Shown here one piece after another: positions 1 through 5,031 of a DNA stretch of 5,031 nt. The translations under genes were made by a program, and so were the position numbers. The stretch's first letter is position 1; the number at the start of each line of letters is the position of its first letter. This DNA is from Bacteroidota bacterium (GTDB taxonomy: Bacteria > Bacteroidota > Bacteroidia > Bacteroidales > UBA12481). The notes under the pieces were generated by a model. That model had not been told where the DNA came from. It worked only from the letters and a program-made list of their open reading frames with translations, and did not search any database. The stretch spans positions 1 through 5,031 of the forward strand of contig JAUVKA010000317.1 of NCBI GenBank assembly GCA_030592205.1, read 5' to 3'.

Positions 1-2965
1 CCTTTTGCTCATACGAAGCATTCTGAACCGACTGCTTAAGTTCATCCATCTCACGAAGGTGCTCTTTCCATGATTCATCTATCATGGCAAGCACAGCGCC
101 TTTCTCAAAAGCCCTTACAATCTCCTTATTATGAGTATCATAGCACTTTTTAAGATTTGCGTTTACCTGCATAGTTCTCTGACCATCTGTGATGGGCACG
201 AGTATATTTTCATATTGATGTGCTGATTTTTCATACACATCCTTAATAATAGGCCAGGCTTGCTTAGCCATCAACTCATTCTTCTCTTCAAATGATTTTA
301 ACACTTTACGGTACAGATTATCACCTAGCTCATTTCTCTTTTGCGTTTTAAACTCCTCTTCAGTAAAGGGACAGTCCTGAGCCAATACCCTGATCAGATC
401 CATTCTGAGACCTTCATAATCATCCGCACTCTTATAATCCTCCACCATTGAATCACTCAGGTCATTGATCATATTGGCAATGTCCATTTCTATTCTTTCT
501 CCGTGCAAGGCATGTTTTCTCATGCTGTAAACTACTTTCCGCTGACTGTTCATTACATCATCATACTCGAGCAATCGTTTCCGTATACCAAAGTTGTTCT
601 CCTCAACCTTTTTCTGAGCCCGTTCTATGGATTTAGTAATCATTGAATGCTGAATCATCTCACCATCCTTGAGTCCCATTCTATCCATTAACTTCGCAAC
701 CCTGTCGGAACCAAATAATCGCATCAAGTCATCTTCCAGCGATACAAAAAACTGGGATGATCCTGGATCTCCCTGTCTACCTGCACGTCCTCTTAACTGC
801 CTGTCTACCCTCCTCGACTCATGTCGCTCTGTTCCAATGATCGCCAAACCACCTGCTTCGCGAACAGTACTATGAAGTTTGATATCTGTACCCCTACCGG
901 CCATGTTCGTGGCAATTGTAACTGCTCCGGGCTGACCGGCAGAAGCAACAACATCTGCTTCCCGTTGATGCAATTTAGCATTAAGCACATTATGCTTAAT
1001 CCCCTTGATCTTCAGCATCCTACTAAGCAGCTCTGATATTTCCACCGACGTAGTACCCACAAGAACAGCACGCTCCTCCTTAACCAGAATAACAATCTCA
1101 TCTATTACAGCATTATATTTTTCCCTCTTGGTTTTATAAACCATATCCTCCCTGTCATCCCTGATAATTGGTCTATTGGTTGGAGTAACAACCACATCAA
1201 GTTTATAGATATCCCACAATTCACCCGCTTCAGTTTCAGCTGTCCCGGTCATCCCGGCCAGCTTGTTGTACATTCGAAAATAATTCTGTAGTGTTATAGT
1301 GGCGAAAGTTTGCGTAGCTGCCTCTACCTTAACATTTTCACGAGCTTCAATCGCCTGGTGCAAACCATCAGAATACCTTCGCCCGTCCATTATTCGTCCT
1401 GTCTGCTCATCTACAATTTTCACCTTATTGTCAATCACTACATATTCAACATCTTTCTCAAAAAGTGTATATGCCTTCAACAATTGTATTATAGTGTGAA
1501 CCCGTTCCGATTTAATGGCGTAGTCACTAATCAGTTCATTTTTCTTGCTTAATTTTTCTTCATCCGAAATGCTTTGCTTCTCGAAATCAGCTATTTCAGA
1601 TCCAATATCCGGAAGCACAAAGAAAGCTGGGTCTTCACCGGTAGCCGTGATTAAGTCGATTCCTTTATCGGTTAATTCCACAGAGTTGTTCTTTTCATCG
1701 ATAATAAAGAACAGGTCGGATGTCACAATGTGCATATTCTTAGAATTCTCCTGCATATAGAAGTTTTCTGTCTTATGCGCAAGCATTTTCATCCCCTCCT
1801 CACTGAGGTACTTAATAATGGCTTTAGTTTTTGGTAACCCTTTGTGAGCACGCAGCAACAGTTTACCACCCTCTTCAGTATTACCTTCAGCAATAAGTTT
1901 TTTTGCCTTAATAAAAACTAAAGAAACCAGCTTCTTCTGCTCTTCATATAAATTGACCACCCTGCTTTTTAGGACCATAAACAGCTGATCATCACCCTTA
2001 GGAACAGGCCCTGATATGATAAGAGGGGTTCTTGCATCATCCACCAAAACAGAGTCCACCTCATCCACAATTGTATAATTATGGCCTCTTTGAACTAGGT
2101 CATCAGGAGATATAGCCATATTATCCCTCAGATAATCAAAACCAAATTCATTATTGGTTCCATAAGTAATATCTGAACCGTAGGCCTTTCTGCGAGCTGC
2201 TGAATTAGGCTGATGTTTATCGATACAATCCACAGTTAATCCGTGAAATTCAAATATCGGCCCCATCCATTCTGCATCTCTTTTTGCCAAATAGTCATTA
2301 ACTGTTACAATATGCACTCCTCTACCAGTCAGAGCATTAAGAAAGATTGGCAGAGTAGCCGCAAGAGTTTTCCCTTCACCTGTTGCCATCTCAGCAATTT
2401 TGCCCTCATGAAGATTAAGCCCCCCAATAAGCTGAACATCATAATGAATCATTTCCCAAAGAACCTTAGTTCCTCCAGCTGTCCAGGTATGAAAATAGCT
2501 TGCCTTGTCGCCATTGATCTCTACCACATCCCTGTTTGCCGCAATTTCGCGGTCATAATCGGTAGCCGTAACAACAATAGTTTCGTTCTCCGTAAACCTC
2601 CTGGCAGTTTCTTTTACAATGGCAAAGGCCAGGGGTAATATTTCATTCAGGACCTTTTCATTTTTATCTACGATCGCCTGTTCCAGTCTATCCACCTCAT
2701 TAAAGGCGGCTTCCCGTTCGGCAATAGGAATTTCATCGGCCTCAATTTTTGCTTTGATAGAATCGATACCCTGAACCTCTTCCTCAATATTCTTTCTTAT
2801 CTGATCCTTAAGCTCCTCCGAACGGGCCCTTAATTCATCATGAGATAATTGGACTAACTCTTTAGTAATATCATGAACCTTCTGAACAATAGGGAGAGCA
2901 CTTTTATAATCTTTTTCCGACTTGTTCCCAAACAAACCGGATATTATTTTATCGACAATAGCCAT
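1..2965 (-). CDS. secA: Protein translocase subunit SecA (3' end outside window)
   Basis: SecA is the cytoplasmic and membrane-peripheral ATPase that drives unfolded preproteins through the SecYEG channel. The 988 visible codons read through without a stop or frameshift from ATG at 2965. Visible motifs in order: Q motif in HYDVQLIGG (about 174-182), Walker A MATGEGKT (193-200), Walker B DEVD (301-304) followed by DARTPLIISG, VDEQTGR (518-524), GMTGTAE (571-577), TNMAGRGTD (686-694), the QLRGRAGRQG arginine-finger motif (723-732), and the helical-scaffold signature around W966 (DESWKEHL). Walker A lies about 90 residues later than in E. coli SecA because of extra N-terminal sequence (about 55-170), which I believe is normal for Bacteroidota. 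Family members in this phylum are about 1100 residues, so roughly 110-130 residues are missing, including the C-terminal linker and any zinc-binding tail. The start MAIVDKIISGLFGNKSEKD fits the family; no Shine-Dalgarno precedes it. It lies 73 nt downstream of dnaX on the same strand. Confidence 0.97.
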   Translation of the reverse strand, partial: MAIVDKIISGLFGNKSEKDYKSALPIVQKVHDITKELVQLSHDELRARSEELKDQIRKNIEEEVQGIDSIKAKIEADEIPIAEREAAFNEVDRLEQAIVDKNEKVLNEILPLAFAIVKETARRFTENETIVVTATDYDREIAANRDVVEINGDKASYFHTWTAGGTKVLWEMIHYDVQLIGGLNLHEGKIAEMATGEGKTLAATLPIFLNALTGRGVHIVTVNDYLAKRDAEWMGPIFEFHGLTVDCIDKHQPNSAARRKAYGSDITYGTNNEFGFDYLRDNMAISPDDLVQRGHNYTIVDEVDSVLVDDARTPLIISGPVPKGDDQLFMVLKSRVVNLYEEQKKLVSLVFIKAKKLIAEGNTEEGGKLLLRAHKGLPKTKAIIKYLSEEGMKMLAHKTENFYMQENSKNMHIVTSDLFFIIDEKNNSVELTDKGIDLITATGEDPAFFVLPDIGSEIADFEKQSISDEEKLSKKNELISDYAIKSERVHTIIQLLKAYTLFEKDVEYVVIDNKVKIVDEQTGRIMDGRRYSDGLHQAIEARENVKVEAATQTFATITLQNYFRMYNKLAGMTGTAETEAGELWDIYKLDVVVTPTNRPIIRDDREDMVYKTKREKYNAVIDEIVILVKEERAVLVGTTSVEISELLSRMLKIKGIKHNVLNAKLHQREADVVASAGQPGAVTIATNMAGRGTDIKLHSTVREAGGLAIIGTERHESRRVDRQLRGRAGRQGDPGSSQFFVSLEDDLMRLFGSDRVAKLMDRMGLKDGEMIQHSMITKSIERAQKKVEENNFGIRKRLLEYDDVMNSQRKVVYSMRKHALHGERIEMDIANMINDLSDSMVEDYKSADDYEGLRMDLIRVLAQDCPFTEEEFKTQKRNELGDNLYRKVLKSFEEKNELMAKQAWPIIKDVYEKSAHQYENILVPITDGQRTMQVNANLKKCYDTHNKEIVRAFEKGAVLAMIDESWKEHLREMDELKQSVQNASYEQK

Positions 2966-3038
2966 AATTAGCTGGTATTATTTTAAATCTTCTAACAAAT
3001 AGTAAACCATTATGAAAAACATGCACATTTGTCATGAA
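2966..3038 (-). other. dnaX-secA intergenic spacer
   Basis: This 73-nt AT-rich gap separates the dnaX stop from the secA start. Upstream of the secA ATG the coding strand reads CCAGCTAATT, with no Shine-Dalgarno, as is usual in Bacteroidota. The nearest thing to a promoter is TACTATTTG (about 2995-3003), which has three bases instead of two between TA and TTTG and no clear TTTG at the proper distance upstream. No strong terminator hairpin is visible. Together this makes read-through from dnaX into secA plausible, but a weak secA promoter here cannot be excluded. Confidence 0.5.
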
Positions 3039-4778
3039 CTAGTCAAAATCCAGGTTAAAAGTCTTTCTAAACAATCCTAGCTGAGGGTTTTGTTCCTGCA
3101 TGTGTTTGAACTTTTCCTCCGGGGTGTACAGTTTTTTCTCACTTTGTTCCCTGGCCAAAACCAATTCGATATTTATATCCTGATCACCTGTGCTTCTTTT
3201 CAAAAACGCAAGTATCTCAGGGTGGATAGATTTCATAGCCTTTTCCTGCAAAGGATTGTTCATGTTGACCCGAACTAATTTGTTTTCCTCCAGAATCGGT
3301 TTTTGGGTCGTTAAGGTATTGAATAAGCGGGGTTGATCATCCTTGATGCTATCTGCAAACTCTAACCAGATTCTAAGGAGGTTCTCCTGGTTAAGTTCAA
3401 GTTTATCAGCAATTTCTGCCACTTGAGGCTCTTCAAGTACTTCATTAATGTCAGGATCAGTGGATTTGTTAATAAAATCTTTAATCCTCGGGCCTACCTT
3501 AATTGGTGTTTTAACAGTGGGTGGTTGAATATAGACTTCTTTCACCGGATCTGCTTGTACTTTTTCAAGCGGTTTTGATTCGGGTGTTTCTATTATTTTT
3601 TCTGCGACATCAGATTTAGAATCATCCTTATCTTTTACTTCTTTTTTTTTCTCAGTCAAAGCAGGGGATTCGTTCCAAACTGCACCCTTATTAACTGTAC
3701 AAAGCTTCATCAAAGCAATCTCAACATGTAATCGAGCATCTTTTGCAAGTTTATAATTGACATCCGCTGCTCCCACTATCCCAAGGGATTTGAATAGAAA
3801 CTCTACTGTGCATTGCTGTGAATAAGAACGGTAATTATCAGTAATCTCTCCACTAAATTCCATTAATTGAATGGTTTGCTCATCTTTGCACATCAATAGG
3901 TTTCTAAAGTGCCTTCCCAGTCCATTTAAGAAATTGCGTGAATCAAAGCCTTTTTCCAGTACTTCATCAAAAACTGTAAGTGCCTGAGGATAATTCCCCT
4001 CAAGAAAAGCTTTCGTCATCTTGAAATAATACTCATAATTAAGAACATTAAGGTTCTCAATAACAGCCTGGTAATCCACTATTTTTCCGGAGAATGAAAC
4101 AACCTGGTCGAAAATCGACAAAGCGTCACGCATTGATCCATCAGCTTTTTGAGCAATGATATTTAAAGCTGAATCATCTATTTCTACCGTTTCTTTCTTC
4201 GCAACCTCCCCCAGATGAAGCATCATGTCCCTGACTAATATTCTTTTGAAATCAAAGATCTGACAACGGGAAAGGATAGTAGGAAGAATTTTATGCTTTT
4301 CCGTAGTAGCCAGGATAAAAACCGCATGTGATGGTGGCTCTTCCAGTGTTTTCAAAAAAGCATTAAAGGCCTGTTGCGAGAGCATGTGAACCTCATCGAT
4401 AATATATATACTATATTTCCCAACCTGTGGAGGAATTCTGATTTGATCAACAAGATTACGGATATCATCAACACTGTTATTTGAAGCTGCATCCAACTCA
4501 TGGATATTGAATGACCTGTTGTCATTGAATGATTCACAGGACTCACATGAATCACAAGCTTCTGAATCCGGCCCGGGGTTAAAACAATTTATAGCTTTGG
4601 CAAAAATTCTTGCACAGGTTGTTTTCCCAACTCCACGCGGCCCACAAAAAAGATAGGCATGAGCTATTTGATTTGAACTAATGGCATTCTTTAGGGTGGT
4701 GGTAATTGACGGCTGTCCTACAACAGTTTCAAAGCTGTCAGGACGGTATTTGCGAGCCGATACGACAAAATTCTCCAT
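3039..4778 (-). CDS. dnaX: DNA polymerase III subunit tau (DnaX), clamp loader ATPase
   Basis: DnaX is the AAA+ subunit of the clamp loader, which loads the sliding clamp and, as full-length tau, links polymerase cores to the helicase. The 579-residue product has Walker A GPRGVGKT (46-53), the four zinc-binding cysteines C65, C75, C78 and C81, Walker B IIDEVH (D128, E129), sensor 1 ATTE (157-160), the SRC motif (170-172) and sensor 2 GSMRDALS (214-221). The collar domain III ends near residue 365. A Lys/Glu/Asp/Pro-rich linker (about 370-460) and a C-terminal domain (about 462-579) ending YTPEEKFKHM...NLDFD follow; that ending is typical of Bacteroidota. I chose ATG at 4778 because MENFVVSARKYRP is the usual family start; an in-frame TTG at 4787 would add only three residues and lies almost at the predicted transcription start. 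An A9 run at codons 377-379 may yield a shorter gamma form. Divergent from rpsF; upstream of secA. Confidence 0.97.
   Translation of the reverse strand: MENFVVSARKYRPDSFETVVGQPSITTTLKNAISSNQIAHAYLFCGPRGVGKTTCARIFAKAINCFNPGPDSEACDSCESCESFNDNRSFNIHELDAASNNSVDDIRNLVDQIRIPPQVGKYSIYIIDEVHMLSQQAFNAFLKTLEEPPSHAVFILATTEKHKILPTILSRCQIFDFKRILVRDMMLHLGEVAKKETVEIDDSALNIIAQKADGSMRDALSIFDQVVSFSGKIVDYQAVIENLNVLNYEYYFKMTKAFLEGNYPQALTVFDEVLEKGFDSRNFLNGLGRHFRNLLMCKDEQTIQLMEFSGEITDNYRSYSQQCTVEFLFKSLGIVGAADVNYKLAKDARLHVEIALMKLCTVNKGAVWNESPALTEKKKEVKDKDDSKSDVAEKIIETPESKPLEKVQADPVKEVYIQPPTVKTPIKVGPRIKDFINKSTDPDINEVLEEPQVAEIADKLELNQENLLRIWLEFADSIKDDQPRLFNTLTTQKPILEENKLVRVNMNNPLQEKAMKSIHPEILAFLKRSTGDQDINIELVLAREQSEKKLYTPEEKFKHMQEQNPQLGLFRKTFNLDFD
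3628..3650 (-). other. Candidate programmed slippage site (A9) producing gamma-type DnaX
   Basis: The coding strand has nine consecutive A at 3650-3642, read in frame as GAG AAA AAA AAA GAA (Lys377-379). If one A is lost, or two gained, translation ends at the TAA at 3637-3635, giving a product of 380 or 381 residues. If one A is gained, or ribosomes shift -1, it ends at the TAA at 3630-3628 after KKKRSKR, giving 383 residues. Either product would hold domains I-III and lack the tau-specific linker and C-terminal domain, as gamma does. In T. thermophilus, dnaX uses transcriptional slippage on a run of nine A; E. coli uses ribosomal -1 shifting on A AAA AAG with an upstream Shine-Dalgarno and a downstream hairpin. 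Neither stimulator is evident here, which favours transcriptional slippage. The sequence is observed; the function is inferred. Confidence 0.6.
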
Positions 4779-4799
4779 GCTAATCAATTAATGTTCGGG

Positions 4800-4807
4800 C
4801 AAAGGTA
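4800..4807 (-). promoter_or_regulatory. Probable dnaX promoter, -7 element
   Basis: The minus strand reads TACCTTTG, an exact match to the Bacteroidota -7 consensus TAnnTTTG, followed by C. It ends 21 nt before the dnaX ATG, so transcription would start at roughly 4792-4796 and leave a leader of only about 14-18 nt. No good TTTG -33 element lies 19-21 bases upstream; that region is AT-rich. The position directly before the gene and the exact match support it, and the missing -33 element lowers confidence. Confidence 0.6.
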
Positions 4808-4817
4808 AGAAAATGGG

Positions 4818-4840
4818 AATAATCACATATCGATATTATT
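4818..4840. repeat. Short AT-rich inverted repeat in the divergent intergenic region
   Basis: AATAAT (4818-4823) and ATTATT (4835-4840) form an inverted repeat around an 11-base centre that contains part of the perfect 10-bp palindrome ATATCGATAT (4827-4836). It lies just upstream of the dnaX -7 element, where the missing -33 element would be, so it could be an operator. In sequence this AT-rich such palindromes also arise by chance, and I recognise no regulator site. Confidence 0.2.
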
Positions 4841-4881
4841 AGACCACGTCAAGAGAATTCCTTGAAAAACACGTTAAATAG

Positions 4882-4912
4882 TTTGATTACTAACCAATAA
4901 TCTCTATTTTTG
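4882..4912 (+). promoter_or_regulatory. Probable rpsF promoter, -33 and -7 elements
   Basis: TTTG at 4882-4885 and TATTTTTG at 4905-4912 are exact matches to the Bacteroidota primary sigma-factor consensus (TTTG, then TAnnTTTG), with a 19-base spacer, within the usual 19-21. Transcription would start near 4917-4920, giving a leader of about 32-35 nt before the rpsF ATG. A consensus promoter suits a highly expressed ribosomal protein operon. Confidence 0.8.
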
Positions 4913-4917
4913 CAGGC

Positions 4918-4951
4918 CAAAATATATTTTAATTAAAAACCAAAGTAAATT
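4918..4951 (+). other. rpsF leader, AT-rich, no Shine-Dalgarno
   Basis: The predicted leader is almost entirely A and T. It starts with the 12-bp palindrome AAAATATATTTT (4919-4930) and ends AAAGTAAATT just before the ATG. There is no Shine-Dalgarno, consistent with Bacteroidota, where A-rich sequence before the start supports initiation. I looked for the S6:S18 autoregulatory RNA structure known from rpsF leaders of other bacteria and did not see a GC-containing stem with a CCG bulge; this leader seems too short and AT-rich for it. Confidence 0.45.
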
Positions 4952-5031
4952 ATGTTGAATCAGTATGAAACCGTTTTCATTGTAACTCCCGTTTTGTCTG
5001 AAGAACAGATGAAGGAAGCGGTTAAGAAGTA
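4952..5031 (+). CDS. rpsF: 30S ribosomal protein S6 (5' fragment, runs off right edge)
   Basis: S6 binds 16S rRNA together with S18 in the platform of the small ribosomal subunit. Only 26 complete codons are visible, beginning MLNQYETVFIVTPVLSEEQM; the pattern YETVFIVTPVLS forms the first beta strand of S6 and closely matches Bacteroidota S6 proteins. The ATG at 4952 fits the family N-terminus, follows an AT-rich leader and lies about 40 nt after a consensus promoter. In this phylum rpsF is normally followed by rpsR and rplI, so those genes are expected beyond the window but are not seen. Identification rests on a short stretch, though a characteristic one. Confidence 0.92.
   Translation, partial: MLNQYETVFIVTPVLSEEQMKEAVKK

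Noticed and set aside
669..1760. Several 61-80 codon open frames on both strands
   Set aside because: All overlap conserved secA sequence in other frames and resemble no protein; they are shadows.
1898..1904. A7 run in secA as a second slippage site
   Set aside because: It falls in the middle of the SecA protein, between the ATPase motifs; truncation there would leave no known functional form, and runs of seven A are common in sequence this AT-rich.
2243..2638. 131-codon open frame on the plus strand
   Set aside because: It lies wholly antisense to the conserved SecA ATPase domain, its product is Cys/Ser/Asn-rich without recognisable motifs, and it has no promoter-like sequence; a shadow of secA.
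3014..3036. Possible terminator after dnaX (CATGACA...TGTGCATG then TTTTT)
   Set aside because: The stem is only four clean base pairs with a bulge and too small a loop if extended, so it is unlikely to stop transcription.
3553..3570. GCTTG...CAAGC hairpin downstream of the dnaX A9 run as a frameshift stimulator
   Set aside because: The stem has five pairs and lies more than 70 nt after the slippery run, too far and too weak for a ribosomal frameshift stimulator.
4352..4555. 67-codon open frame on the minus strand
   Set aside because: It is an out-of-frame reading of the DnaX ATPase domain on the same strand, with no start signals of its own.
4779..4787. TTG start extending DnaX by three residues (MIS)
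   Set aside because: The family normally starts at MENF; the TTG lies only a few bases from the predicted transcription start, so ATG at 4778 is preferred.

Overview
The window looks like chromosomal DNA of a member of the Bacteroidota (Bacteroidetes). Three observations point there. The SecA, DnaX and ribosomal protein S6 sequences all read like that phylum's versions. The promoters match the phylum's unusual -33 TTTG / -7 TAnnTTTG consensus. The translation starts lie in AT-rich leaders without Shine-Dalgarno sequences. I could not place it to genus.

Layout. Positions 1-2965 (minus strand) hold the first 988 codons of secA, the ATPase motor of the general secretion pathway; its 3' end lies off the left edge. 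After a 73-nt gap, positions 3039-4778 (minus strand) hold a complete dnaX, the tau subunit of the DNA polymerase III clamp loader. A 173-nt divergent intergenic region (4779-4951) carries a promoter for each side. From 4952 (plus strand) the first 26 codons of rpsF, ribosomal protein S6, run off the right edge. There is no gene-free stretch over 300 bases, and I saw no mobile element, CRISPR array or RNA gene.

How the genes relate. All three are housekeeping genes, for secretion, replication and translation. dnaX and secA may share a transcript, since they point the same way with a short gap, no convincing terminator and no consensus promoter between them. rpsF is transcribed divergently from its own strong-looking promoter.

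The most interesting signal is inside dnaX. A run of nine A (coding strand, 3650-3642) sits at the border between the clamp-loader core and the tau-specific region, and both alternative reading frames stop within a few codons after it. This closely resembles the A9 slippage site that gives tau and gamma in Thermus thermophilus, and predicts a gamma-like product of about 380-383 residues. Nothing else in the window suggests an undescribed system.
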